A stretch of DNA of 64,000 nucleotides from an uncultured Lachnoanaerobaculum sp. (GCF_938015485.1 NZ_CALLVU010000057.1:1-64000); one strand, 5' to 3'. Shown: positions 44,942 to 54,412, counted from the stretch's first letter. Program-made: numbers and translations. The notes: generated by a model from the sequence alone, not told the origin.

Positions 44942-45811
44942 CTACTTCTGCAATATTTTTGGTAATACTTTTTCTATATTTTCTTTCTTATCACCGCTTT
45001 CATCAAAGCCGTCATAAGGTGCGTTAGGATCATGGACTTTCGGTTTTCTTCTTAACGAGTTACAAATTTCATCACTATGGGCAAAGGCAAAGTTTATATC
45101 ATCAGTCCAACCTGTATGACCTGTAATAATCTTTAAATTAAGATTCCTTTTTCTAAGGATTTCTTCCAACCTTTTCAGAGATTTTATTTGAAGCTTTCCG
45201 TCTTCCGCCAGTGTGTTTAAAAATGCATATCCACCGTCAGCTCCGAACCAAATCGTATCACCTGTAAACAGGTACATATCGTCAATAAGATATACAAGAT
45301 GCCCCCATGTATGCCCCGGCACAATGAAGGCTTCTATCTTAATATCTCCGATAAAAATAACCTGAGAGTCATCAATTAAAACCTTTTTATTATCAATGTT
45401 CACTCTCGGCAATTTATATAGTCCCCAAAAGACCTTCCTGCGCTTATTTCCCGTTAAGTACTCATTTTCAACTCTTCCGATATATATTGTTGAGTCTTTG
45501 AATATACCTTCACTGTCTTTTTCAATAGCTCCCACATGGTCCGTATCCAAATGAGTAATTAAAATCTCTTTTATATCTTTAGAGTCAATATTTAACCAAC
45601 TCATCTTTTCTGCAAGTTTTTCGTAGTTATACCCCGCATCAACCATTATCGTATGTCCGTTCTTTGTATAAAAGAAAATATTGGCTACATATTCCCTGAT
45701 ACAGCTCACTCTTTCATCAATAAAACCTGTATTTAAAGGCTTAAATATCTCCTTTCCTTTAAACATCGCAGACATAAATTTCACTTGTGACTTTGAATCC
45801 GATTTTGACAT
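44942..45811 (-). CDS. Metallo-beta-lactamase-fold hydrolase
   Basis: The 289-residue protein has the MBL metal motif H-x-D-x-D-H at 87-92 (ITHLDTDHVGA), a further histidine in VPGHTWGH and an aspartate in LFTGDTIWFG, enough to bind two metal ions. Related proteins hydrolyse lactones, esters or phosphodiesters; the substrate is unknown. It follows the VirD4-like gene by 17 bases, so it is probably in the clpP-virD4 transcript. Confidence 0.93.
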   Translation of the reverse strand: MSKSDSKSQVKFMSAMFKGKEIFKPLNTGFIDERVSCIREYVANIFFYTKNGHTIMVDAGYNYEKLAEKMSWLNIDSKDIKEILITHLDTDHVGAIEKDSEGIFKDSTIYIGRVENEYLTGNKRRKVFWGLYKLPRVNIDNKKVLIDDSQVIFIGDIKIEAFIVPGHTWGHLVYLIDDMYLFTGDTIWFGADGGYAFLNTLAEDGKLQIKSLKRLEEILRKRNLNLKIITGHTGWTDDINFAFAHSDEICNSLRRKPKVHDPNAPYDGFDESGDKKENIEKVLPKILQK

Positions 45812-45828
45812 TATATCCCCCCTCGTTC

Positions 45829-47256
45829 TTAACCGTCCGAATATTTTTTAAAATATTCACTGTCAACATATTCGCATGTACCGTTCTTATTGTTAGTCAC
45901 TTTGAATATACCGTTTTCATCAAAACAATCATACTCATTCTCACCTATACTTGCTCTAAGCTCCCTTATAAATGAACTTCTTTCCTCATTTAAGACACAT
46001 ATTATATCTTCGTCTTTAAGACTCTCCGGTATGGATTTGTAAAGTTTATTCTCAAAAATATTGTATCTCTTAGAAAATATCGGTTTTGATCCTCTTCTGA
46101 AGATTATCTGATTGCCGAGTTTCATATTCAAACATTCTTCGGTCAGTATACCTGCCCTGGTTGCAATATTCTTTGCAGTCTCCAAATCGTTTGAGCCCAT
46201 ATACACATAGGTATCACAGTTGTTAATGATGGTTGTAGCTTTATCGTCTCCATAGAGTGATGAAAGCTGTGACTCCGACTGTACCAAAAGTGTCACTGAT
46301 ATACCCTTTTCTCTGAATATGGAGATATACTGATCAAATAAAGGCACCGGACAACCCGTTGCAAAGTCATCCGCCAGCATATGTATTTGCCTCGGCAACA
46401 CTCCGCTCTCTCTTCTTTCTCCTATCTCAAATAGTTCCTTAAATATATGAGCATAAAACATATTTATAAAAGTATTTAAGCTTGGATTTACCGGGCTGCT
46501 TGTTACAAACAACGCTCTTTTTTCTCTTGCAAATCTCTCAAAGCTTATCTTCCTTCTCAACCTGAATATTTTTCTAAGTTCCGGAGTGAATACAAATGAG
46601 GTTGCCGCATTCAGTACACCGAACACACAACTTGCCGTTCTTATCGGCAATCTTCTAAAAGATTTCCAGTTCACTGTGGCAAAGTTTGACGGATTGGCCT
46701 TTTCAAGCTTAAAAAAATCAAAGTCATAATTAGTTGTTATCTCACCGCCGTCCTCTTCAAATGTAAGCCCGTCAATCATCTCAAGCACATCTGAAAAATT
46801 CGGATGCGGCTTTTTCATAAGTACATACGCTATAATTGATGAAAAAAGTGATGTTGCTGCTTCATTCCAATAAGGATCCGCAGTGCTGTTTTCTTTTTTA
46901 TTATTTGACTCAATTATGCTCTTTGCCACAAATACTATATCCTGATAACTCTTTACAAAATCCAACGGATCATAGCCTACATTGCCGTTTTCAGGATGTA
47001 CAAAGTCAAGATCCCAGATACTGTATCCCCTGTCCCTAAGAAGCGGAATGTATTTTTTCACTATCCTTCTTTTAGTCACTGTAGTTATTATATTTCTGTT
47101 ATATGACTCAAGTAAAAATGCTTCAGCTATAGAAACTGTCTTTCCCGAACCTGAGCCACCTACCACCAAAATATTATTGTTGATACCGGTTATATTGCTG
47201 TCCGTACTGTATACACAGCCTTCACCCAAAACTACTTTGTCTACCTTATCGCTCAT
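45829..47256 (-). CDS. VirD4/TraG-like ATPase without membrane anchor
   Basis: The 475-residue protein has Walker A GGSGSGKT at 33-40 and a Walker B-type HMLADDFA near residue 300, in the FtsK/HerA/VirD4 ATPase layout (YNRNIITTVTKR..., NCDTYVYMGSNDLETAKNIA typical of TraG/TraD). True coupling proteins have N-terminal membrane helices; none is present here. No relaxase, mating-pair or integrase gene is nearby, so a conjugation role is doubtful. The ATG overlaps the clpP stop (TAATG), indicating translational coupling with that peptidase. Confidence 0.85.
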   Translation of the reverse strand: MSDKVDKVVLGEGCVYSTDSNITGINNNILVVGGSGSGKTVSIAEAFLLESYNRNIITTVTKRRIVKKYIPLLRDRGYSIWDLDFVHPENGNVGYDPLDFVKSYQDIVFVAKSIIESNNKKENSTADPYWNEAATSLFSSIIAYVLMKKPHPNFSDVLEMIDGLTFEEDGGEITTNYDFDFFKLEKANPSNFATVNWKSFRRLPIRTASCVFGVLNAATSFVFTPELRKIFRLRRKISFERFAREKRALFVTSSPVNPSLNTFINMFYAHIFKELFEIGERRESGVLPRQIHMLADDFATGCPVPLFDQYISIFREKGISVTLLVQSESQLSSLYGDDKATTIINNCDTYVYMGSNDLETAKNIATRAGILTEECLNMKLGNQIIFRRGSKPIFSKRYNIFENKLYKSIPESLKDEDIICVLNEERSSFIRELRASIGENEYDCFDENGIFKVTNNKNGTCEYVDSEYFKKYSDG

Positions 47257-47861
47257 TACCACTCCACCTCTTTTATAAAGTCAATAACTTTTGAAAACTC
47301 TATTATTTCATCACAAAGATTGAATTCTATAGATTCATCCGGTGAAAAATAATGGCCAAAACCTGTAGCCTCATCAATCTCTTCTTCACTCTTTTTTGTA
47401 TGTTTTGCCAGCAGCTTATTTATCTTTTTCTTTGTTTCAAGCATACTGTCGGATATACTCTTTATACTTGAGGCATTTCCGGAAACCCTGCCTCCAAGCA
47501 TAGGCTGATGTAACATCAGTTCACTGTTTGGAAGCATATATCTTTCATTTGCACAGGCAAAAAGTACCGCGCCCATACTGTAAGCCTTACCTCTGCATAT
47601 CATTCTTATAGGAGCTTTTGAGCCTACTATAGCATCATACATCAAAAGTCCGCTGTTTATTTCACCGCCATTACTGTTTATAAGCACCGTTATAGGCTCA
47701 TTTGATTCCAGATTCAGATCAAGTATCTTATCTGTGAAGTCAACAGCCGACTCCTCATTTATCTCTCCGCTGATGCTTATACATCTTTTACCTAAAAATT
47801 TTGCCTGCAGTGAAACCTGTGTAACACCATTGTTATTCTTTATCAATGTGTTTGAACTCAT
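47256..47861 (-). CDS. ClpP-like serine peptidase with non-canonical catalytic Asp position
   Basis: The 201-residue protein has the ClpP fold: VLINSNGGEINSGL near 59-72, the nucleophile Ser95 in GKAYSMGA and His118 in LMLHQP. At the place of the usual catalytic aspartate (ClpP T-x-R-D-x-F) the sequence is TGFGHYF, so Gly169 stands where Asp is expected. It also lacks the AAA+ chaperone pairing seen for housekeeping ClpP and is instead coupled to the VirD4-like ATPase. It could be a specialised or weak peptidase. Confidence 0.9.
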   Translation of the reverse strand: MSSNTLIKNNNGVTQVSLQAKFLGKRCISISGEINEESAVDFTDKILDLNLESNEPITVLINSNGGEINSGLLMYDAIVGSKAPIRMICRGKAYSMGAVLFACANERYMLPNSELMLHQPMLGGRVSGNASSIKSISDSMLETKKKINKLLAKHTKKSEEEIDEATGFGHYFSPDESIEFNLCDEIIEFSKVIDFIKEVEW

Positions 47862-47904
47862 AAATCTCTCCTATAATCATACATTCTTACTCTACTCATC
47901 TTCC

Positions 47905-47910
47905 ATTATA
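47905..47910 (-). promoter_or_regulatory. Extended -10 promoter of clpP-virD4-MBL
   Basis: The minus strand has TATAAT (47905-47910) preceded by a TG one base upstream, about 44 bases before the clpP start. No good -35 is visible, which is acceptable with an extended -10. Confidence 0.5.
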
Positions 47911-47927
47911 ACACATATGTAAGGGCT

Positions 47928-48608
47928 TTATATGCTCTTTTTCGCTCTCTTTTCAAAGTCTCTTTTTATAACTTTTCCCCACTCACCTCTATCTAAAAAT
48001 GCTCCTATATCACCTGCACTCTTTGCTCTCATAGCACCACATGTAACATTTGAGATACTTTCATATACCGCACCTGTACCCATTGCGTCAGGTACATAAT
48101 TTACAGCTCTATCTCTTCGGATACCGAATTTTTCCGCCTCTCTTGCCGCATCAATATTTGCTCCAATAAAGATAAACTCCCAGCCGTACTCTTTTTGTTC
48201 CTTTTCTATCATCTTATTTACCTGTTCATAATTATAATATCTGCTGGAATTTTCCATTCCGTCAGTGGTTATAATAAAAACGGTCTTTTCAGGTCTGTCC
48301 TCTTTCCTTGCATATTTATGGATATTTGCTATATGCCGTATAGCACCTCCCACCGCATCCAAAAGTGCGGTACCTCCTCTTACAAAATACTCCTTTTCCG
48401 TCATCTCCTCCACTTTTTCAATAGGTACTCTGTCATGGATCACCTCGTTTACAGTGTCAAATAATACTGTTGAAATATACGCACTCTCACCGGTATCTTT
48501 TTGCTTTGCTATCATAGAGTTAAATCCGCCTATAGTATCCGCCTCAAGTCCGCTCATTGAACCGCTTCTGTCAAGTATATAAACTATCTCTGTTAAATTC
48601 TTACCCAT
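47928..48608 (-). CDS. Free-standing vWA protein
   Basis: The 226-residue protein is a single von Willebrand A domain with an intact MIDAS, D-x-S-G-S in ILDRSGSMSG near residue 12-18, the GGTALLDAVG loop and the TTDGMENSS loop. It is of the TerY type often found with TerD genes. The ATG at 48608 has an AGGAGA box 5-6 bases upstream. A terminator (48658-48687) separates it from the macro-HTH gene upstream. Confidence 0.9.
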   Translation of the reverse strand: MGKNLTEIVYILDRSGSMSGLEADTIGGFNSMIAKQKDTGESAYISTVLFDTVNEVIHDRVPIEKVEEMTEKEYFVRGGTALLDAVGGAIRHIANIHKYARKEDRPEKTVFIITTDGMENSSRYYNYEQVNKMIEKEQKEYGWEFIFIGANIDAAREAEKFGIRRDRAVNYVPDAMGTGAVYESISNVTCGAMRAKSAGDIGAFLDRGEWGKVIKRDFEKRAKKSI

Positions 48609-48657
48609 AATTTTCTCCTTCAATTTGTTTTGTAAGCTTATGATACATCAAATTAAA

Positions 48658-48687
48658 ATAAAAAAGGTCAACCCTGAGGCGACCTTT
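48658..48687 (-). terminator. Rho-independent terminator after the macro-HTH gene
   Basis: AAAGGTC (48663-48669) pairs with GACCTTT (48681-48687), with a T/A-rich run after it on the minus strand. Confidence 0.8.
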
Positions 48688-48688
48688 A

Positions 48689-49828
48689 TCAGCTTGAAAT
48701 CGGATCCAATCCGAAATCATAAAGTAAAATATCCAGTTTTATTACATTGTAATCTTTATTATTTATAAAGTATTTCACTACAATATCGGTCTGTGAATAT
48801 GGTGAGAACGCATATCCTGCAATCTTCAAGATGTCCTTTGTCTCATCCATATTCAGGTGCAGCCCGATTGCAAGTGCGATTACTTTCTCCTTTGAGGGAT
48901 TTACTTTACCGTTTATAAGTTTTGAAAAATATTGCTTTGTAATATTTGCAGTAGCATAAACTTCAGAATTTTTCATTCCTTTTTTGTTTATAAGCTGCTG
49001 CAAATAGCCTGCAAATGAATACTTATGTATTTTATTTAGCGACTCCTCTAAAGATTTAGGGTGCTTATGTGATTTAGGTGACTTATGTAATCCTGACGGA
49101 ATTTCATAATATAATTCGTCATCATCGTCCTCACCTATATCCAAATAGCTTTTAGCTCTTCCATCATTATAATAGTAATGATTTCCGTCATCAAAGCTGT
49201 ATGAATCATCAATTGTACTGCCGTCAATCCAATCTAAATCGTCTCTCGGAGCCAATTCGGCGCAGGCGCATATTGCTTCATAATCCACAAATCTTTTTAC
49301 TTTTCTGAACAGACTTCCTGAGATATTAGAAGAACCCTCTCCAAATACCACAAGAAAAATTTCCATATCATAGTTTTTTAAGAATTCTGTAAAAGCCCTT
49401 ACCGCCACCGCCATACCGATCTCTTTCGGAAATTTGTATGTACCTGTCGCAAGTAAAGGAAAAGCTATTGACTTACATCCGTTTTTTTCCGCCATATAAA
49501 GAGCTTTCATATAGCAATTGCCAAGTAATATCGTATCTTTTGTAAAAACACTTTCAGGCGGTCGTTCTCCGTACCAAATCCCTGTCCACACCGGACTGCT
49601 TACATGAATAATATATTTTGCATCAAGCTTAAAGGCAGGTGTGATACCCACCTCACCGGGCGGCATATACCCAAGCTTTTCTCTTGCTTTTAAAAGCTCA
49701 TCTTTACCTGCCGCATTATATATGGCATACTCAACGCCTTCACCTATCTTTACATTCGGATTTACCGTATTTACAATTGCATCCGCCTTTACATTTGTTA
49801 TATCATTTTTTATAATCTTAAAAGGCAT
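48689..49828 (-). CDS. Macro domain fused to XRE-like helix-turn-helix
   Basis: The 379-residue protein begins with a macro domain (about 1-170): DITNVKADAIVNTVNPNVKIGEGVE and the FPLLATGTYKFPKEIGMAVAVRAF region that bind ADP-ribose or related ligands. A low-complexity acidic/histidine-rich linker (about 195-260) is followed by an XRE-type HTH (about 275-330). The pattern suggests a regulator or toxin-modifier reading ADP-ribose signals. It lies 12 bases downstream of the TerF-type gene in one transcript. Confidence 0.9.
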   Translation of the reverse strand: MPFKIIKNDITNVKADAIVNTVNPNVKIGEGVEYAIYNAAGKDELLKAREKLGYMPPGEVGITPAFKLDAKYIIHVSSPVWTGIWYGERPPESVFTKDTILLGNCYMKALYMAEKNGCKSIAFPLLATGTYKFPKEIGMAVAVRAFTEFLKNYDMEIFLVVFGEGSSNISGSLFRKVKRFVDYEAICACAELAPRDDLDWIDGSTIDDSYSFDDGNHYYYNDGRAKSYLDIGEDDDDELYYEIPSGLHKSPKSHKHPKSLEESLNKIHKYSFAGYLQQLINKKGMKNSEVYATANITKQYFSKLINGKVNPSKEKVIALAIGLHLNMDETKDILKIAGYAFSPYSQTDIVVKYFINNKDYNVIKLDILLYDFGLDPISS

Positions 49829-49840
49829 AAATCACCTCGT

Positions 49841-51121
49841 CTAAATCATTCCCTTTTTCCTTATTTCCTCAAGCCACTTCGGAAACTCCTCCAAAAGTCT
49901 TGCATAAAGCTCTTCATTTGATACTTTCTTGAAATCATCCAGTGCAAAGAAACCGGCATTGTCAACATATCTTCCCGTCATAGTATTAAGCTTTTCAAGT
50001 ATGCCGTAGTTTTGTCCGCCGACTCCTACAAATTGCCAAAAGATAGGCAGATGTGAAGCCTCCGTAATAATATTTTGTATTTCTTTCTTATGGTTGACTC
50101 CTCCGTCTGTAATAAACAGCACATATGCAGGTATCTTTGTGTTTTTATAGGCATCAACCACCATTTTAAGTACTGTCGGCTCATTATTCCTTCCGCCAAG
50201 CTCCATCATAAGATACTTCCAATCAGCCGGAACCGCCTCCATGTAGTTGTCAAGATTTACACTCTTCATTCTTCTGGCTGTAGTACCGTAATACCAGAAG
50301 TCAAGCTCACCGTCATCATCAAACTGTACCGCTAAAGGCAGTGTCTTGTTCACTATCTCCTGCACAGTTCCGTTTTTAAAACGCTGACTCATAGATCCCG
50401 ATATATCCAAAACGAGCCCTACTCTTGCAACTGTGGTTTCAAGATTCTTTTTCTTCAGCTCAAATACAAGCGGCTTTACAAGGCTCACAAGATGAGGATC
50501 TTTTTCAAGCTTCTTTTCAAGCGATACTTTTTTGACCGCGACACCTTCAGAACCGGTGTTTGTAGCCTCAGGCTTCTTTATCTCTTTTGGAGTATCATCA
50601 GTATTTTCATCTTTTATCTCTTCTCCGCCGAAATGCTTCAAAAGTGCTGAAAGCCCGCCGTCAAATCCACCTGCCACAAAGCCGATTCTCCATGTATCTT
50701 TGCGATAGATTTCTATAACTATAACAGCCCTTTCATTTGAGAAGTCTTTTCCTGTAAGCTCCAAATCTATACTTTCTTTGCCTGCCTGATATACCTTTGT
50801 AGTAAGGCTTTGCATCTCCCCTACCGTCTGAGCGCCGTCTATACTCAGAGTAAAAATAAGTCTGTTTATTTTTTCAGGTAACTTTGAAAGCTTAAGTTTA
50901 AACCTAACACCGTTCCCTATATCTTCTAAGGATAACTCACCTTCAGGGCTTTGCCTTTGATTATAAAAAACCATATATCTGTCATCTGAGAGTTTCCCTG
51001 CCGGGTCCACTCCGAAACAGCAAAAATCATACTCCGCATTACCGCAAATCTGCATATCCACACAGATATCTTCATTCAAATTTACATACTTTTCAAGCTT
51101 ATCTTTCCAACCTCTTATCAT
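49841..51121 (-). CDS. TerF-type protein: TerD-like domain plus vWA domain
   Basis: The 426-residue protein has an N-terminal TerD-like domain (about 1-170: GNAEYDFCCFGVDPAGKLSDDRYMVFYNQ and WRIGFVAGGFDGGLSALLKHFGG) and a C-terminal vWA domain with MIDAS D239-x-S241-x-S243 (VLDISGSMSQ). This matches TerF of tellurite-resistance/stress systems. It is the first gene of the pair with the macro-HTH gene. No TerB or TerC is seen in the window. Confidence 0.92.
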   Translation of the reverse strand: MIRGWKDKLEKYVNLNEDICVDMQICGNAEYDFCCFGVDPAGKLSDDRYMVFYNQRQSPEGELSLEDIGNGVRFKLKLSKLPEKINRLIFTLSIDGAQTVGEMQSLTTKVYQAGKESIDLELTGKDFSNERAVIVIEIYRKDTWRIGFVAGGFDGGLSALLKHFGGEEIKDENTDDTPKEIKKPEATNTGSEGVAVKKVSLEKKLEKDPHLVSLVKPLVFELKKKNLETTVARVGLVLDISGSMSQRFKNGTVQEIVNKTLPLAVQFDDDGELDFWYYGTTARRMKSVNLDNYMEAVPADWKYLMMELGGRNNEPTVLKMVVDAYKNTKIPAYVLFITDGGVNHKKEIQNIITEASHLPIFWQFVGVGGQNYGILEKLNTMTGRYVDNAGFFALDDFKKVSNEELYARLLEEFPKWLEEIRKKGMI

Positions 51122-51146
51122 ATCTCTTCTCCCTAAAATTTACCGA

Positions 51147-53372
51147 TTAGTTCTGCTTCACATCCACTTTATATATCACTACATCACCATATTTTTTATA
51201 AATTTTTGTACTGCCCTCTTCATACATATATTTCACCACATCCGATGCTCTTTGTCTGTCCTTTAAATATTCCTTATCCACACAGATATACTTAATCTGT
51301 GCATAGTCAAGGTATCTTTTGAAGTGGTCAAGTGTCTTTACCACCGCAGGATTTCCGCCACTTCCCGTAATATCCGTATAAGTTCTGATATCAAGTCCCA
51401 GAGCGGACAGTGAATCGTCATCCGACAATAAAAGCGTTCTGGGATTGCCAAGTTCCTTCAAATCCTCATATGCGTCTGCAAACTCTTTTCTCTCTTTCAA
51501 GTCTCTGTCTAAAAACTTATTATGATGATTGTAGATTCCAAATGTACTTCCGTCAGTTACTGTCTTACTGAGTCCTCTTACTCCCGCCCAGTTTGTTAAA
51601 CCGGTTATAAAAAATGCAAAAACTATACAGGGCAGCAGACCTCTAAAGAGATACTTTAGAGAATCTCTCTCAACCAAAAAGCAGGTTGCCGTTATTATCA
51701 GTGTGAAAAGCAGTATAAAATAATTGCCGTCTATCTGATTCAATATAAAAAGGCTTATTAAACTTACCAAGGCATCCGCCACCAATAAAACAGCGATGTA
51801 TGCAAATATCTCCTTATTATTATTTTTCTTAAATAAAAATCTCACAAAGAGTATAACTGATACACCTGATAATACCGCTATAAGTACAGTCGGTGACGCA
51901 ATATAGATATGCACTTCCTTAGTCGGAGCTATAAAAAGCTGAAACAACCTGTAAATCATATCCACGCTCTCTCCGGATGACATATTCATACCGCCGCTTT
52001 TATATATTCCGATTGTATAAGGATATTTCGTCTCTATTCCAAGCTTATACCAGACAGATGAATACACCGAAGTAATTATATGCCCTGTAAGCATATATGT
52101 CCTTGCGTATACAAATACTATGGCAAGCAAAGGAAATGCAAGCAGATATATAAAACTTATATCAAAACTTTTCTTATCCTTTACTCTCTCAGAATTATTT
52201 TTATTAAGTATATGCTCAAAAAATAAATAAATAAGATTTGCCGCTCCTATTCCGAAACTGAATAAAAGGCTTGTGGGCTTATATATAATACTTGCAAGCA
52301 ATGCCGTCAGTGCAAATATGATATACAAATTTCTCCTGTTTTTGATATAAAGGCAGATATTCAGCACCGAAACAAGCTGCATAAGCAATGTTATCATATC
52401 CGTCTTTGCAGATATGCTCATATTCATAACGGCAGGTGTCACTGATACAAGTACAACTCCAAGCCATGCCTTATTTATACTTTCAGTGCATACCGATATT
52501 ATCTCATATACACATATAAGCATCAGTATTGCACAAATATAATTGAAGCTCAGTACAAAACCGAAAGTTATTTTATTGTTCAAAGCCAGTGTAAGAATTT
52601 CAAGGCCCTTAGGGTACACATATACATCATTTACAGTGCCGAGTTTGTCATAGATTCCGGTATTTCCGATAAGTACCGACAAGCTCCTAAGCCCGTATCT
52701 TAATGAGTCATAGTCAAGTGCAATATTTATTCTGCCAAGTTGCAAAAGCAAAGCCGAAAGCATTATTGCAGTGCCTACACAGAAATAATTTTTACCCCTA
52801 AGCTTTACAAACTCTTCTTCAAATATAGAATCGGGCTTTATTTCTATAACTTTAAAAATTCTAAGCCAAAGATATAATACTATAGTGAGCGCTATAAGCA
52901 AAAGTGTATATACTCTCAGCACTTCTATTGAAGCTATATTTAAGGCAGACATTATACAAACAGAAATAATATAAAAAAGACTTCCGATAACAAAGCTGTT
53001 TAGCACCCTTGTTATATTGCTCTCCTCTTTATATTTTTTTCTTATAAACAGTAACAATATCTCTCCAAGCCATATCAGTGCCTTAACATATATAAAGACT
53101 ATAATCAGAGCCGTGGCGGCCTGATGCAGGTGCAAATATGTTCCTGATATAAAGCTTACCGTAAAAATAATTATACCTTTTCTTTTTACCAATCTAAAAA
53201 TCAGATAAAATCCTATAAAAAGCAAAAAATGCTCAATAAACAATTCTTTTGTTGCCGACTCTTCTATATATTCCAATATTTGAGTCTGATTAGCCAACAG
53301 CAAGTAACTGTATATACTTATTGCAGCCGAAATTATAAATAACAACACACATATAAGTCGCTTTTTTGTCAT
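51147..53372 (-). CDS. Polytopic membrane protein, GT-C glycosyltransferase-like
   Basis: The 741-residue protein has about 14-16 predicted membrane helices spread along its length and a soluble C-terminal tail (about 620-741). The loop near residues 218-260 (DYDSLRYGLRSLS..., YVYPKGLEILTLAL) resembles the first extracytoplasmic loop of GT-C mannosyl- or arabinosyltransferases, which carries the acidic catalytic residues. The lipid-linked donor and acceptor are unknown. It has no obvious partner. Confidence 0.72.
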   Translation of the reverse strand: MTKKRLICVLLFIISAAISIYSYLLLANQTQILEYIEESATKELFIEHFLLFIGFYLIFRLVKRKGIIIFTVSFISGTYLHLHQAATALIIVFIYVKALIWLGEILLLFIRKKYKEESNITRVLNSFVIGSLFYIISVCIMSALNIASIEVLRVYTLLLIALTIVLYLWLRIFKVIEIKPDSIFEEEFVKLRGKNYFCVGTAIMLSALLLQLGRINIALDYDSLRYGLRSLSVLIGNTGIYDKLGTVNDVYVYPKGLEILTLALNNKITFGFVLSFNYICAILMLICVYEIISVCTESINKAWLGVVLVSVTPAVMNMSISAKTDMITLLMQLVSVLNICLYIKNRRNLYIIFALTALLASIIYKPTSLLFSFGIGAANLIYLFFEHILNKNNSERVKDKKSFDISFIYLLAFPLLAIVFVYARTYMLTGHIITSVYSSVWYKLGIETKYPYTIGIYKSGGMNMSSGESVDMIYRLFQLFIAPTKEVHIYIASPTVLIAVLSGVSVILFVRFLFKKNNNKEIFAYIAVLLVADALVSLISLFILNQIDGNYFILLFTLIITATCFLVERDSLKYLFRGLLPCIVFAFFITGLTNWAGVRGLSKTVTDGSTFGIYNHHNKFLDRDLKERKEFADAYEDLKELGNPRTLLLSDDDSLSALGLDIRTYTDITGSGGNPAVVKTLDHFKRYLDYAQIKYICVDKEYLKDRQRASDVVKYMYEEGSTKIYKKYGDVVIYKVDVKQN

Positions 53373-53425
53373 ATGTATTCTCCGCCGGTTCCAAAATTTA
53401 ATTCATACTCATATCTTACAAAACA

Positions 53426-53839
53426 TCAAAGCACCATTATCAATGTTCCGGCTCCTATAAGTATACAACCGATCAGTGACTTAAAGGTAAAACTTTCATG
53501 CAAAAAAATGAATGCAAGTACAAGAGTTATAATTACACTGAGTTTATCAACAGGTACTACTTTTGACGCATCTCCTATCTGCAACGCTCTATAATAGCAA
53601 AGCCATGAAGCACCTGTAGAAAGCCCTGATAAAATAAGGAATATCCAACTCTTTTTTCCTATGTCAAATATATTGCTCTCAGTCTTTGTTATAAAAACCA
53701 ATATCCATGCCATAAAAACCACAACAACCGTTCTTATTGCGGTTGCAAGATTTGAATTTACTCCGTCAATACCTACCTTTGCAAGTATTGATGAGAGTGC
53801 TGCAAATATCGCTGAAAAAAGCGCAAAAACAAACCACAT
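53426..53839 (-). CDS. Half-size EamA (DMT) transporter
   Basis: The 137-residue protein has four to five membrane helices and one EamA repeat, with the SSILAKVGIDGVNSNLATAIRTVVV opening and VVPVDKLSVIITLVLAFIFLHE near the C-terminus. It is of the short YvaE/PagO-like form that must dimerise. Substrate unknown. It is 9 bases downstream of the pyridoxamine-oxidase-type gene. Confidence 0.88.
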   Translation of the reverse strand: MWFVFALFSAIFAALSSILAKVGIDGVNSNLATAIRTVVVVFMAWILVFITKTESNIFDIGKKSWIFLILSGLSTGASWLCYYRALQIGDASKVVPVDKLSVIITLVLAFIFLHESFTFKSLIGCILIGAGTLIMVL

Positions 53840-53848
53840 AAAGGCTCC

Positions 53849-54328
53849 TTACTTTTCATGTACCAGTTTACCCGTCATATGATCAATATTTATCACATAC
53901 ATTTTTACTCTGCTGCCTGCTTTTTCAATTTCCTTTTCAATGGATTCTTCACTTGGATAAAATCCCTTTGCCAGCCTTCTCAACCTATCATAGATCTTTT
54001 CCACATCGTTCACTTCCTCTACATGTCCGAGACATACCACGCTTTTGAAGGTATTTGCCCAGTCTCCCTCTTCTATATGACCCTCATCTGTAGTTGTAAA
54101 ACATACCTTATTATCCTTTTCCAAAAGATCGACCTTCAGTCCCTGAAGTGCGCCGTGAAAATATATTTTACCGTCAGTCTCATCAAAATATTGATTTATT
54201 GTAACGGCATATGGATATCCGTTCTCACCGTTCATAGCTATAACTCCTCTTGGCGCACTCTTTAATATTTCAACGCACTCATCTTCTGAAAGTTGCTGTT
54301 TGAATCTTCTCATTGCTCTAAATTCCAT
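53849..54328 (-). CDS. Pyridoxamine 5'-phosphate oxidase-fold protein (NimA-like)
   Basis: With the start at 54328 (GGAGATAAG box) this is a 159-residue FMN-binding split-barrel protein. The opening MEFRAMRRFKQQLSEDECVEILKSAPRGVIAMNGENGYPYAVTINQYF in shortened form matches the NimA/PNPOx family, which reduces nitroimidazoles or other small molecules using flavin. The substrate here is not known. Confidence 0.9.
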   Translation of the reverse strand: MEFRAMRRFKQQLSEDECVEILKSAPRGVIAMNGENGYPYAVTINQYFDETDGKIYFHGALQGLKVDLLEKDNKVCFTTTDEGHIEEGDWANTFKSVVCLGHVEEVNDVEKIYDRLRRLAKGFYPSEESIEKEIEKAGSRVKMYVINIDHMTGKLVHEK

Positions 54329-54412
54329 CTTATCTCCATTCTGTTTCAAACTATATAAGTCTTTAAAATAATTATATCATAGAATAATTCTTACTGAATA
54401 CAATTTTAACGC

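Noticed and set aside
45829..47861. Part of an integrative conjugative element or prophage (VirD4-like plus ClpP)
   Set aside because: No integrase, relaxase, VirB4, capsid, terminase or attachment-site repeat was seen nearby.
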